From positions 1,674,001-1,738,000 of the forward strand of contig NW_026515406.1 in NCBI RefSeq assembly GCF_014898815.1: a stretch of DNA of 64,000 bases, written 5' to 3'. The notes beneath the pieces are model-generated. The model made no database searches, was not told where the DNA came from, and saw nothing but the letters and a program-made list of their open reading frames with translations. The translations under genes and the position numbers were made by a program. This document shows, one piece after another, positions 33,563-47,400 of the stretch. The DNA comes from Panonychus citri. Lineage: Eukaryota; Arthropoda; Arachnida; Trombidiformes; Tetranychidae. Positions within the stretch are counted from its first letter, which is position 1. Every line of letters starts with the position of its first letter.

Positions 33563-36500
33563 ATAGAAAAGAGGGGAAACTCGAGGCCAAAACCCGAACA
33601 TCAACCGTCGCTCTCTCACTTACTCTCTAGTCTCTATTTTTGATGAAGGTCTCGAGAGAGGAAAATAAAGTAACAGAGTAACATCAGAGTCTCTACTTTA
33701 GTCTCCTCCTCTCTCTCCATCTTCTTTCATCTTCTTCATCATCATCATCTCTCCCTCTCTCTTCCCTCTGTTATATGGAGCATCCCAAGCCATCTGCAAG
33801 GCCAGTTTAAGTCCACTCTCCGCTCCAACAACAACAAAAGTTGTCCTTCCATAGTTACCTTTAAAACTTTCATCGGTTTACCTTTTAAAAGTTTTTTCTT
33901 TCACATTATATGTTATATTTTGTGTGATAACAACAATCCAACTACAAACAATCAAATTTGATTGTGTAAACCCTAAAAAATTTGCTAAAAACTAAGAAAA
34001 TCATCAAATTAGACAAGATGTCTTGCAAATTATCCTTGATTGTGATGATTTTCATACTAATCCAACTTGGATCTTGTGCTCCTCTTGAAATTTTATCACC
34101 AGAATCCTCAGAAACTGAATCATCAACATCATCATCATCTCATGAATCCACAACATTTTCATCAGTGTCCTCATCATCTTCATCTCATTCCCATTCATCA
34201 CCAGCATCAATATCAGCAGCTCATGAACGGACTCTGTTAATTACACAGAAATGGTTAATTGATAATATTAATTTACTTCGTCGAGAAATGAATGAAATGG
34301 CTCGTGACTATAATCATCATATCGATGCCAACAAACAAGAGGCCATACGAAAGGAGGCAGAGTTTGCCCGTGATGTGGACTCACTTCGAGCCGATCACAC
34401 ACTTTTAGCTCGTAATCAACTTCAAATAATCAATCTAATCAAAAATCAACAACAACATTCAACTTCAACAATCAAGAGCAATGAAAATGAAAACAATAAC
34501 ATTGAATCAACTCCAGATTCATCAACAATTAACAATCACCACCGGAAAAACCTTCGTCATTTAGTTTATGATTTAATTAAGGAAGAAGCAAATTTTGAAA
34601 GTGAAACTAAACACAATTTAAGTTCACTGACAACACAATTAACTGATTTACACCAAATTACCCTTTCACTTTATCGTGATTTAAAAGAGCTCAAGAAAAG
34701 GATTCAATCGGTTGACTTTAATTAACAACAAATCAGACAGAAAACAAAACAATTAAATCCCAAAAACTTTAATCGTTGATTTTACTTAACAATTAACTAA
34801 TTTGGTTGCAAGTTTGATTACAAGTCAACTAAGTGTGTGTGCAACAATTAATCAACGATAACAATTAACCAAGTGATCATTTTTCTTTCAATTTAAAATC
34901 ATATTTAACCATCATTGACCATTGCTGACCATTGATGCTGCTAAATTGACCAAAAAAAAACAACAACAATCAACAATAATAATTTGTAAATAATCAACTA
35001 AAAACAATTAAGATGCTTATTTAAATTTATCAGTCAAATCATTCAAATACTAAATTGTCATTTCTTAATCATGATGAAAAAAAATCCTCTTTTGCCTTAA
35101 TTAACCTCGAGGCTACTAAGTCATTTTAATTGTCCACTTAAATAGTAATTAAACAATTAATTAATCATCTCTATCACCATCATCATCATCGTCATGTAAA
35201 ACCTTATACAAGGTTAATTACTGTCATTATAATGATTTCATGATTAACTATCACCATCATCATCATCATCATCTTTTCATTAAATTGTAATCATTAAAAA
35301 TTCAACAACAATTAAAAAATAAACTTTTGTTTTCTTATAAAAACTTTTCCGTCTTTTCAAAACTAATTAATAACTTAATTGCAGCAATTTAACTCAACTG
35401 ATTCTAGAAACTATCATTGTAATCACATCAAAAATACCTATCAAGATGCCTGATGATCAACAGTAACAATCAACTAATTGTAATTATCAAAATAAGCAAC
35501 AGATTGTTGAAAATAAACACTCAGGTCTAAACTCAATACAAACATGAACCTTGCCCATGAAAACTTTGATGATTATCAAGTAAAACATTGGCACGAATGA
35601 TTCGTGACCTTATCATCCTCATCCTCATCATCTTACAAAGGATGTGATCAGGGATTAGGATTAAGATTAAGATTAAGACTCTTACCTGCCAAGGAACAGC
35701 ATTGTGAAACAATGAGAGGAACCAATTGAGTGACAATGAATTAGTTATCTGGACAAAAAGTGACCCATTGAAAAAAGCTTTATCCTTGTCAGAACTTAAC
35801 CTTTCGAGAAACAAATCTCGTAATAAAAGTTGATCCGATCGGGCTCCTAAATTGGCAATTAAAACGATAATCAGTTGATTGTTGGAAGGAAACATTTTTC
35901 ATAAGTATGATTACCTGTTAATTGTTCATCAAAGTAGTTTGGTGGAAAGTAATGATCAATGATACAAATCAATCCCCTGAATATCAAATGTTACAAAGAT
36001 ATAGAAGTTGATATTATATTGTTATTAGTTTCAGTTAATCATTGTTGTTAATTGTTGATCACTTACATTAATGATTGAGCTTCATTTCCTTGAAAAATTA
36101 ACAACAATAGAGCAGCAATAAAGTTCATTGCTTGACAGTAACCAACAAATGGATTAACGTGAATACAATAAGCAATTAAAATGCGTCGTAATTTAGCTAA
36201 CTGTAATCAAGAATTGTATCGACAATTAAAATCCATGTGAGTATTGGTAAATTGTTGATTTAATTGTCAAGATGGTTAACTTACCCCGATTGTTGTTGAA
36301 AACATCACATTACTTGGCATTGTCCGAGTTACATCAAGATCAATTTGTTTAATTATCGAATCTTGATTTGATTGTGTTGGTGAAACTTCATTAGCTAATC
36401 CTAGTAGATTATCAATCTGCAATTAACGGAGACAATTAAAACAATTAGTTGATACTTAGATCATCAAACATTGAAAAAGTTAAATCTGCCTGGTTTTTAT

Positions 36501-39500
36501 TATACAATTAAATTTAATCAAAACTCTCATTACAATTAAAATTTTATGCAGACATTTGGATGTTAATTACCATGATAAGTATCACAATTAATTATCTGAT
36601 TAAAAGGTAACAGTTAATTACTAAGAGACATCTGACCTAAGGGTAATTAACTTTGCTCGGTTATCAAATTATTTTGAATAATTTAAGATTAAAAAAGTAT
36701 GACCAATGTTACTGATAAACCAAAAGCCCTGAGGCTAAATTGAAACTTTGATTTACATTGGACTCTTGTTACATAATAACATTTACTTTTGATTGCCCGC
36801 CAACAATCAAGATCAAGATTGAGACAAGTTTCAAAAGGACACAAGATGATCAGATGATGGGGGATGATGATGATGAAGATGAAGATGACGGCTGGTTAAC
36901 TTTCATTAGGAAGATGCTGATGATCATCAGCATCATTTCAATCAGAGTTGATGTAAAAAAAGGTGATAGCGGGACAAGGGGGAGTGTGGAAAAAATAGAA
37001 TGAGAGAGAGAGAGAGAGGAGGAAAATTATGAAGAGGATGAAGAGGAAGATGACAATAGCGTTGGTGGGGATGATGAGTGTTTAAAGTCGCGTGTCAATG
37101 GCAGAGAGAGAGAGGGAGAGAGCGAAAGAGAGAGTCAAAATTCCGATTAGAAAACGGGATTCCTATGGTATATTTATATCGCCCGTTATAGAGGGAAAAG
37201 GTCGGAGGAGGTGGGAGAGAATAGAATTTATATAAAAGAAACACTCTCTCTCTCTCTCTCCCTTTAGTGGAGTGAAAGCATCTTTAGAACTCGAAGTTGA
37301 ATGACCGAAGAAAAATAAAGAGGCGAGAGAAGATGAAGATGAAAAGGTGGAAAAATGAGGTGGGGGTGGAATTTGGAGGAGGAGGAGGAGGTGATGAGGA
37401 TGAAAACCTTTTCTATCTCAAGGTGGACCTTGACAACGGGACTTTTGCATTTTCTGGCCTAATTCAATTCTAGAGTAACATTTAATTCATCGGTGGCCTG
37501 ATGGCCTCGATCTTATTGACGACACCGCACCCATTTTATATTATTATTATTTACTCATCTCTCTCATCTGCTTCATCATCATCATCATCTCACCTTCCCT
37601 TTCAGATCTTATTATCTTCATGTCCCGTTGTAATTTAGGTACAGTTATCAGAATGACCAATGTCCAAGCCTCGAATATCAATGACCTTTCAATCTCGAAA
37701 AAAGTTTACTTTCAATTCTAATGTGTCTTGACCATTAAGTCTTGACCGGTAAAGGTTGATGATGATTAGCTAATTACTATTGACCTTAGAAAATTAAATT
37801 TCTCACTAATTGATTAATTTTCTCGTCAAAATAATTTGTTTATTTTCCAGCGAAAATAATATTTACTAAACTGTCATTTAATCAAAATTAAATTTGATTG
37901 TTTAACTTTTCAAACTATAATCAACATCATTTATCTCTGAGTAAGTAAACAATTTACTAATTGCGATTATAATAATTGATTTTGTTATGGAAAAATAAAA
38001 ATACAATTAAAAACAAAAGGAAAACAAATAAACAACTTAAAGTTAATCACTTATTGTGAAAAAGTAAATCAATCAATCAATATCATAGTGAAATTAGATG
38101 ATCAACAATTAACCTTTCAATTGATTAACTTAATTTTTTTCCCTTCTGAACTTTTGCCAAGTTAATTAACCAATAATTAAACTTAATCATTACCATTGTG
38201 CCAACGCCTTAGCACTTAAGGTTAAGCCCGTTCCGATCGGAAATAGTAATGATAACGAGTCGTTGGGTATTTCCGCTTTAATCAGTTGATTAAAATTACA
38301 CAAGGATTTACCATTATTACACCTTAATCACAATCAGTTGATTGTTGGTTAATCATAAAATGATAATAATAAATAAGAGGAAGTCAAAGGTTAAACCAAA
38401 TGAAACCTTTTGTGTAACCTTATTATCATTAAAGGTTAAGGGTATTGGTTTCCGATTCAGTTTAAATTGTTTGATAACATAATTAAATCTGATTAACTTG
38501 TCGATTCCCAACATGACATGCAGTTAATCATGATTAAAGATCCAACAATTTAAGATTTAAATAGTTGGATAAGAAAAAGTTTTCGCGATTTTTTTTTATT
38601 GGGTTGGTTTGTTTTCCCATTGTAATCACTTCATTTCCTTTTCCTTTTTCTTTCCTCTTGATGATTAACTTAATTGTGTCTCGTGTCTTCACTGTCTTTA
38701 TATATATGATTAATCAACTTCCTTGATTGTTGACTGATTGATTACTAGACCATAAAGTAAATCGTATATGGTTAATTAATTAGTTGAGTTTCTATAGTTG
38801 GTTAACACCCAAAAGAAAACGAAACTTTTTTTTTCTCGATTTTTTTTTCCTTTACTGATCATAAATTATTCATTGATTGCTCATAATATTTGGTGACTAA
38901 TTAACTTAAATTCATTGATTAAGTGACAATTGTACTCCTGTTAATTGTGATCAATCTTTAGGTCAACCGATCATGATCAAGTCAACAATTAAAACTTTAA
39001 TTGTGTCTCCATCTTTTGATTGTAAATCAAATGAAACTTTTTTTTTAAATCTCCAAATAAAAGTAAATTGTTCATCTAATAATTAACCAGTTAATTGTTG
39101 TTAATCATCATGAGATATTTATTACAATTAGATTTAATCAATCTATCTTGTGTTAATTGAGAAGAAAACTAATTGTTCACCAAAATGATTAATTAATTGT
39201 TGATCAGGTTTTTTTTTGCTTCAATAACTGTTGTTACTCAAAATGAAATATAAAAACAAGTTAATTGTTGCAATTAAAGTGATATAAATATAAATTGATT
39301 GTTGATATAGATGAACAATTAACCAAACCCTTTAAATACAAGGTGATTATTGGTTATCAAAAATCATCAAAGCAATTAAATTAACGATGACAATGAACCT
39401 GATTGAATCTGATAAATTGTAATAAAATTTTCAAATAATAATAACAAAAGTAATTAAGTTAATTGTGAACAATTAAAACTTACATCATATTGTTGACCCA

Positions 39501-40421
39501 ATTTAGCTTTAATGAAAGCCATCCAAACCTGAGGTCTTAATTGATTGGGGATTCCATAGTCACGAATTAATTGTTTTAAATTGTCACAACCAATTGTCCA
39601 CAATTTAGATGCTCGTTCATTGTTAATATTAACAATTAACTCTTTCAATTGATCTTTAATCTGTTCATCGTTGTTATTATCACAATTAGACAATTTTGAT
39701 TGATCTTTAATGAATCCAAATGAATCACAATTAACACCGGCCAAGGATAATTTACTTTCAAATTGTTTACAATTAAAATCACAATGAACTTTAATCAATG
39801 GTAACATTTGATTAAATTTATCTGAATGAAAAAAAGTCTTGAGAGCAAATGAAAAAAGTGAAACAAAATCAAATTAAGTTAATTGTCACAACACTTACAA
39901 TTAACTTACATCATCATCCAAAGCCATTGTGATTAAATGATAAGCCAATTGATTAAAATCATCAGAAAGATCTGATGAATTTAATTTAGACTCGTTAATT
40001 GTTCCAGTTGATTGTTGATGGTTTTGTTGAACTTGTTTAAATTCATCTTCAATGGTTGGTGAATCACTGAGGGAAATTTTTAATCAACAATTAAGCAAAT
40101 TAACAGGAAAATCATTTAAATTATTAAAGACAATTAAACTTACAGGGTAATTGCTGAATCAGATGAAGATCCAGATCGATATCGTTGATAATGATTATGA
40201 TTATAATTGTGATTAAATTGTTGTTGATCACCAAGTTTCATATTAGGCTTTTGATTGTTGTTGTTAATTGTCACTGGTAAAGGTTTTGATTGTTTACTTT
40301 TCGACCACAATTTAGTTGAAACATACTGATGAATTGGATTTAATTTAGTAACACAATTAACACCATTATTATTGTTGTTGTTTAAATCAATTGATTGATA
40401 ATTGTTATTATTTTTGTCCAT
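28663..40421 (-). CDS. TBC-domain Rab GTPase-activating protein with large novel C-terminal region
   Basis: Eight exons on the minus strand: 40421-40144, 40066-39910, 39837-39484, 36416-36285, 36200-36067, 35976-35915, 35846-35686 and 30522-28663. Phases agree, giving 1045 residues. The N-terminus is Asn-rich. The TBC domain spans about residues 235-450: LKQLIRDYGIPNQLRPQVW opens it, IDLDVTRTMP carries the arginine finger (Arg about 294), VGYCQAMNF the glutamine finger (Gln about 330), then YFDEQLTGARSDQ, LSLNWFLSLF and ILDCFWIEGVKVLFRFSIAL. Both catalytic fingers are intact, so it should accelerate GTP hydrolysis on a Rab. Best resemblance is to the TBC1D2/TBC1D8 groups; I cannot choose. The last exon adds about 590 residues of Ser/Asn-rich, beta-strand-like sequence with no domain I recognise. 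The exon-3 acceptor (CTCTCAAG|ACT) was preferred to a nearby CAG because only it keeps frame. The start is the first ATG; a non-coding first exon ending at 42362 (AAGTG|GTAAG) is possible. Confidence 0.85.
33526..33558 (+). repeat. (GA)n microsatellite upstream of the nested secreted-protein gene
   Basis: Perfect GA run about 460 bases before the nested gene's ATG; (GA)n is the binding sequence of GAGA-type factors in insects, but a role here is untested. Confidence 0.85.
34018..34725 (+). CDS. Secreted Ser-rich coiled-coil protein nested antisense in the TBC intron
   Basis: 235 residues from ATG 34018; an upstream in-frame extension lacks an ATG. The N-terminus (MSCKLSLIVMIFILIQLGSC) is a clear signal peptide with cleavage near the Cys-Ala. 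Residues ~25-70 are a Ser/Thr/His-rich, probably glycosylated spacer. From about 70 onward it is charged and heptad-like (TLLITQKWLIDNINLLRREM and HLVYDLIKEEANF, ending LYRDLKELKKRI), suggesting two coiled-coil segments separated by an Asn/Gln-rich linker. No cysteines occur after the signal region. I do not recognise the family; a structural or oligomerising extracellular protein is a guess. It lies on the opposite strand from the TBC gene, wholly within its last intron, and appears intronless. Confidence 0.7.
   Translation: MSCKLSLIVMIFILIQLGSCAPLEILSPESSETESSTSSSSHESTTFSSVSSSSSSHSHSSPASISAAHERTLLITQKWLIDNINLLRREMNEMARDYNHHIDANKQEAIRKEAEFARDVDSLRADHTLLARNQLQIINLIKNQQQHSTSTIKSNENENNNIESTPDSSTINNHHRKNLRHLVYDLIKEEANFESETKHNLSSLTTQLTDLHQITLSLYRDLKELKKRIQSVDFN
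36417..39483 (-). other. Intron 3 of the TBC gene (3.1 kb)
   Basis: Bounded by GAT|GTAAGT and TTGCAG|ATT. The part at 36.8-37.6 kb is GC-richer with GA and GAT runs; 37.6-39.4 kb is TTAATTG-textured. No exon is needed here for the TBC frame and none was seen. The small ORF at 36758-37003 is low complexity. Confidence 0.55.
37229..37238 (+). promoter_or_regulatory. TATA-box-like element inside TBC intron 3
   Basis: TATATAAAAG followed by a (CT)n run and CCCTTTAG|TGGAG, in an unusually GC-rich part of the intron. It could mark a promoter on the plus strand or be chance in AT-rich DNA; no ORF follows. Confidence 0.2.
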
Positions 40422-43400
40422 AATTAAGTTTTTAGTTGATTAATCAATTCAATTGATTAACACTATCAAAATTTTCAATCATTGTTGATTAATTTTCACA
40501 GACAAATATACAATTGGTAATAACAATTAAAATGAATCAACTAGAAACACAAGAAACATTAATTGTTGCAGATGACAGTTAACTGATTACTGGTTAGCAA
40601 TTAAATCAAGAAAAATGTTGACGTTGAAAGTTAATCATTATAAAGGTAATGATAATAATAAGGGTTTAATCAATAATTAATGATAATAATTTTAACCACA
40701 ACAATTAATTGTGGGTAATTTATGTTGATTAGTTTGGAAAAACTTTTTCAAAACTTTGAAACTAATTTTAATTGTTGAGAAATTAAAATTGATTAAAAGA
40801 CGAAAATAATAATTGTCTAATTGTAGCAAATTTGATTAACAAATGATCACAAAGTAGATTTGAAAATTTAATTAACCAATTAACTTAGTCTCTGTTAAAT
40901 TTTTTGTTTTCTAGTTCATTAATTGTGATTATTTAATCAGCAGCAATTCAACTAAATCAACTATAAGAGTTTGATGAATTAATTTAATCAAAGGTTAACA
41001 AACAATCAAATTTAATTGTCAAAGTAAAAACTACTAAGCTAAATTTAGGCTAAACAATTGGGTGACTGGTTAATTAACTTTGATATTGTCTGTTATTAAC
41101 AATTTAGCTTTTAATTGCCACCATGTTTGATTAAACTTAATTGTGGTTTAATAATTTTTTTCATTAATTGTCAATCAACCATCATAATCAGTTAATCAAT
41201 GGTAAATTGTTAATCAATCTGTCACCTTGACCTCTTAAACAATAACAATTAATTGTGGATACACACACATATTAATGTATATATAAACATTTAATAATCA
41301 ATTTCAATTGTTTCTATTAAATATTTAATCATTAACAATTAGTGAAACATTTGATTTAACTTGATGAGCAACAATTAATCATTAATTTCTGTATTATATG
41401 AGCATTGGTAATATTGTTAATTGTTGCCTTTGATTGATTAATGAGTCTGTTGTCCCTGAATCAATTAGATGAATAAATTGTTGTGCCTTCGATCAACAAT
41501 TAACCAGCAATTAACTGACAACCTCATGTAACAATCATCATTTAAATCACAGCCAAAAGTGACATTAACTATTAATAAATTGATGATTAATCAACAAATC
41601 AGTTTAATAAAGTTTGATTATTATTTAAATATGAGAAAAAATTTAGTAATTTAGTTTATTGATTGTCCCCAATTGAAAAAAAAGTGATTAAAAAAGATAA
41701 ACTAATTAACATCTAAAGGTTATATTTATAACTAAATTTTAATTCAACAATTAACTTAAATTCAAGTACAATCACATTTAATTGTATTACAAAGCTGCTA
41801 ATTGTTGACTTATTGGTATTTAATTATGGGAAAATCCCTAGATACAGATTGCTATTGATTTAATTGCTCAACCTTTAACAATTTATCAATACCCTTAATC
41901 AAAATCTATCCAAAGGTAACGTTTATTTAGTTAATTGTAGGCTAATTGTAAAGTTTAAATTTAAATTGTCTCTGTTGTAATTGGATACATTTAATATCTT
42001 AATGTAATCAAAGACTTAATTGTTAACCATTTTAATTGTTTTCTCTTTTCTCTTTTCATTATGGTTAATTGAACAACCGGAAAAATGAGATCAAATTGCC
42101 AAACAATTTACTTTAATCAGCAAAATTAGTTTAAACATTTTAATCACAATTTAAATTACAATTCACAACTTTTTCCCAAATCTAACAAACAATTAAAAGT
42201 TTCACTATAAATCACATTCACAAAATCTAGTCGTTGAAAAGTTAAATCTTGATCAAAAACAGTCCATCCATATAATCTTGATTAACTTAATTACCACAAT
42301 TAATCAACAATTTAAAGTTAAATTGCAAAAACTGATTAACTGATTTGAAAAAATTTCTTACCACTTATAGTTAGTTTCTTGTTCACCAGATGGAGACTTA
42401 GTCTTGTAAATGTGAAAAAAAATTCGGGAAAAAATTTTCCCATCGAGACTTTAAAATGATTGTAACAATTAGTTGATTATTAAATGATGGTGAACAATTT
42501 AACAGAGCAATTTACTGACCATCAACACCTACTTAAACCATGAGAAAATGGGATCCACATTATTAACTTGTGGGAACAATTTGAGAATTGATTAAATGGT
42601 TTTCCGGACAAAAAAAAAGTAAACGATTGAAAATAATTAAATTGTTGATTGATTTTAATTGTTTATGAAAAGAGAAGTAAAATTTTTTTTAATCATGATT
42701 GATAATGAAAATAAACAAACAATTAAATGGAAAATTTTAATCAACTACAATTGTATAAGAATAGTTGAAAAATATTTTTACTAACAACTAATATTTTGAT
42801 TACAATTAAAAAGAAAACAAAATAAGAGTGACAATTAACTGGGAATTAACTTTCTCAACGGAAATGCAATTAACTTATCAGCTTAGTTAGTTATCCTTGA
42901 TTGTTATTAAGAGGATAAGGTAAAGGTAATTTAAGAGGTTAAACTAATGATAACAATCAAATTTGATTTTTGCGTGTTAATACTAATCATTTCCTATGGT
43001 TGATTGTGATTATTTACCATCGCAATTTAAAATAGTTGATTATATTATGAGAAATAAGTTAACCAACAATCAAAATAAACTACTACAAGTTGAAAGTGTT
43101 TCAAGATTTACAATCAACTATAAAATATTTGACTAACAATCAATTGTATTAGAGTTTAACCAATGTAATCATTTTTAATTTGATTTAATACTAACAACAA
43201 TCAAGAATGAAAAAAAAATACAATTTGATTTTGATTTACTTTTTTTTCTCGCAATATTGACATTTGTAGTTATATAATTTACAATTGGTCATCTTATTAA
43301 AAGTGAGTGACCATTAATCAAAAGATCAGCAACAGCCTTAAAAGACATGAATGATAAACTAAATCAATCACAATCAAAAACTAAATTGTTGATCAACTGA

Positions 43401-44400
43401 AATTCACAAAGATATTATCATTTGATTACAATTTTTCGAGTAAAAAAAAAGCGATAACCAAACAATGGCCTTTCCAACCTTAATCATAGTGATGAATGAA
43501 AACTCATGTCGTCCATTCAAAACGGTGGTTTGACCGCTGGTCAATCATCATCACCATCTTTTCATCTTGCACCGCATCCCTCATCCTCCATCTCTCTCTC
43601 TCTCTCCATTAGGTATCACCCTCATTGGTCACCTTAAATTGACCTGAACATCAACTCGATTTACCGTATAATCAGTTTGTTTCCCAATGTAACTTTCTCA
43701 TTGTATTGTTATTTTTACTATTGATTGTGATGCATCATCATCATCAACTTTTCAATTGATCAACAAAAACAAAACAAAGGCAAGGAGGAACCACCGTGGC
43801 TGAATCATCATCCTCATCCTCATCTTCATCTTCATCTTCATCTTCATCTTCATCCTCATCTTTATCATCATCTCCATCTGAATGGTTGGTTGGTTTGAAA
43901 ATAAGTTGATTGTTTTTCATCTTAACTCTTGAAAACTTTTCACCATCAACAATTTATATATAAATATATTGTTTTCATCATCATCAGCATCATGATTATC
44001 ATCCTTATCTTCATCATATAATAAACAACAACAACAACATCAATTGTTACACATAAATTTTTACGCCTAAGTACATTTGTTACCTTTATGATTGACTGAA
44101 GCAAATTGAAACTATTCAATTGCTATTTCTTACCTGTTATTTATTGATATCTATTGATTATTACATAAGAATAATTTTTTTAAAAGCAAAGAATCAACTC
44201 TCATCATAATCAATCAAATTAATCAACTAAATCATTACTCCAATCATTCACAATCATGTCTTGATTGATTAAACAACAATGAAACAAAATCAACAACAAC
44301 AACAATAATAATCAACATTGATTCAAATCAAGATATTAAAGTTAATTGTTCAGACAATTTAACATGTTATCTTTTAAATCAATAAATGTAATGAATAAAA
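40422..44400. other. Non-coding, TTAATTG/CAATTAA-rich, upstream of the TBC gene
   Basis: No gene seen. Same texture as 765-9609. On the minus strand a good donor AAGTG|GTAAGAAA ends at 42362 and may close a 5' untranslated exon of the TBC gene. At about 43590-43612 a CT run ends in CATTAG|GTATC. From 43.8 kb hexameric TCATCT repeats begin. Confidence 0.5.
43806..43881 (+). repeat. TCATCT/TCATCC hexamer repeat
   Basis: About a dozen imperfect six-base units built on TCATC(T/C), mostly TTCATC and CCTCAT. It marks the start of the TCATC-rich zone. Confidence 0.8.
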
Positions 44401-47400
44401 GTATATGAATCAGATTAATTTGATAGAAGAAAAAAAAATTTCAAAATTCAAATTGATTTTCGGTGAAAGAAGAAGATGAAATAAACATGATTAGGTGACA
44501 GTGGAATGAGAATGAAAATTGAATCTGAATTTGATTGGAATCAGAGAGAGAAAGTTAAAGAGAGAGAAGAAGAAAAAATTTACAAATTCGAAAGTAGAAA
44601 AGTTCTAATATTTTGACAAAGAATGAAAATTTGAACAATTTATTAATATGATTTTGTTTTATTCTATGCAAACAAAAGATAAACATGAAGGAGGAGGATG
44701 AAGATGAAGAGGAAACTGGTGGGTGATGGAAGGTGGGAAATAACATGTTATCATGAAGATGAATGTTCAAGTTCCCAGCGAATAAAAAAATACGATATTA
44801 AATCAGAGAGAGAGAGAGAGAGAGAGAACATTTTACCTGGAAGTGATTTATGTTTATCTATTATAAAGATAGTTGTTGTTTCCCAGGTAAGAAAGTGATA
44901 TTATTTTGGAATTAAATGAATTCTCTTTATCTTTTTTTCTACCCTTTTCTCTCTCTCTCTCATCCTTTTGACAAAAGAATAGATGGAAAGATGATAAGAA
45001 TGATGATGAAGATGGAAAATCAACAAACGAAAATGAATTGAAACTCATTTTTATTATGGAATATGAGTTATTCTAATATACGAATCACGTAGTTTATATA
45101 TTACTCTGATCATCATGAACTTTGTATCAATGATAAATATTCAAAATTGAATGATGATGATGATGAATAAGAAGTAAACAATCAAGAATATAAAAGAACA
45201 AGATAAAATATGAATTCGAAAAAAGTTCCAATCCAAGTTTAAGCTCATTTCTTTGTATATGTACTTATTTTTGTTCAGTTTTCATGTTTATATTTTGTCT
45301 CTCTCTCCTTTGATTTACCTTGATTGTTATTGTATCATGATGATTTTAAGATTGTCATTCAATTTTGTTCAGTGGGTGGTGGTTGGTGGGTGGGAGGTTA
45401 AATCCTAATATATTTTAAATAAGCTTTCATCTGTCAGGGAAACGAAAAAAAATCAGAATCAAATTGATAATAACGGTTGAGTTTCAATTCTGTTTTTCTT
45501 GGATAACGATAAAAATTGAATTCTTTTCTCTTTAAATTGTTACCATGAAAACGATTGAAAAATATTTCCATCATTTCTATATATCGATATGATTATGATG
45601 ATGAGAACCATTTTTCTCTTCCCCTTTTCATCATCATCATCATCATCCTCATCTACCTACTCACTGAATTCATCATATTGGTTTCATCATTCTTATTTTT
45701 ATCTTATCCATTTTTCAGCACAACTCAACTGAAATTTAGTTTTGAAAGAAAAATTCTCAGATGATGATGGATCACTTTGGATGATGATGATGATGACTTG
45801 ATGGTGATGGTGACACGTAAAAGGAGGTGGGAGTGGGTGTGGGACAGGGTGGAGGTGAGAAGATTGCTCCGGAAATAATAGTTGATATGGAAAAGGAGTT
45901 AAGACAAAAGCTTAAAAGTTTTTTTTTGTTTATCTTTTGATAACATTATCAATTTTACTGTCATCATTTTTCATCCTCATCCTTATACTTATCATCGTTC
46001 TCATCATTTTCATCATATGATAATGAACATTTTGGGAAATTACTTATCTTCCACCTTCGTATATTTTTGGATAACAATCAAAGCGTCAATCATCATCATC
46101 ATAATGTTAATTATCATCAATTTATTATATCAACAAATTTCCAAATCATTTGAATAGATCAATGAATGAAATCGGAATCAGATCAATCATATGGAAAGAT
46201 GATAATGAAGATAATGATGATAAAATATGATTTCTCTCTTTCATTGAATTGTAACAGAAGAAAAAAAAATCTCAATGGATGCAAATGGTCAGTATACAGT
46301 TCACATGGAAATAGAGAGCGAGAGAGAAGAGTGAAAGATGAACTAATGATGAGAAAGAAGGAGGATAATGATGATGAGGATGATGAGGATGAAAATGAAG
46401 ATGATTATGATGAGGATGAGGATGAATAGGCGTGATCAATCAAAGTCCAATTGAAGAGATACAAATATGCTTCATGCTTGACCAACTTAGTTAATATTGA
46501 TAAAAGTGATGGAGAAAAAAAAATATCAGAATTTACCTTTTCTATTATCATCTTTCATCTTCTCTCTTTCTCTCTTTTATCATCCTTACCGGTAGCCATT
46601 TCTCCCTCATCATCTTTTGCTTATCAAAATAATACCAAAGTTGAAGATAAATTTTATCATCTTCATCCCATTTATTATTGATATACCATCACATTAAATA
46701 TGAAATTACATCAAAAATTTTTCATGGTAATAGATTTAATTTGATTACTGTAAGTGGTAATTAGTATTAGTCCTTGATTAGTTATCACTCGTGCATGATT
46801 ATTGATGATGATTGAAGTGGTGATCATCATTTTTTAGCAAATTCAAATTACAGGTTAATAAAATGGGAAAGAAAAACTTTCTTATTGTTCAACAATCAGA
46901 GGGATATGTTATATTATCACAGGAATCATTTCGTTATTTCCTGTTTCCTGATTCAAGTTATCATCAAGATGATGATGATAAGGAAAGAGTAACTTTTATT
47001 CAGTTTCTTTTAATGATGATAATCATACTGAATCATCTTGAGGAAAAAAAAACAATACAAACAACAACAAAAAAGTAAAGTAAAGGTTATGATGATGACG
47101 ATGAACCAAATGATTCAGTTTCAATCCCATCGATCATTGATTTACCATGGTTCGAGGAGTTGGTAAGATATATGATGATAAAAAGATGATGATGATGATG
47201 AGTAAGAGGAAGAATAAGGTGGATGACAAAGTGAGAGAGAGAGAGAGAGAGAGAGTAACAAAAAAGAATCGAAATTGCATCTTTCGTCTTTGGTAATTAG
47301 TTGAGGTAGATTTAACGATCGAGAAGTAAATCATCCGCAGATTCTTGTCATCATGATGAAAATGATGATAAATAATCAGAAATATGATGCGTAATTGCAA

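Larger units (their letters stand above)
30523..35685 (-). other. Last intron of the TBC gene (5.2 kb), host of a nested gene
   Basis: Contains the plus-strand gene at 34018-34725, a (GAT)9 run (30788-30815), GA runs (32883-32902, 33526-33558) and TTAATTG-rich DNA. At 31165-31527 a plus-strand open frame ends in a plausible-looking stretch (HLPRGKSLIDLQLNRG) but has no ATG and starts in a T-rich repeat, so it is not called. A TTTTCCAG|GTGAGT at 31947/31948 looks like acceptor plus donor back to back on the plus strand. Confidence 0.6.

Noticed and set aside
39484..39830. TBC exon 3 starting after TTCATTCAG at about 39823
   Set aside because: It hits a stop within nine codons in the required phase; the upstream AAG|ACT acceptor keeps frame.
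46166..46429. 87-codon acidic ORF
   Set aside because: Asp/Glu tail is the in-frame reading of a GATGAGGAT repeat; head has no recognisable feature.
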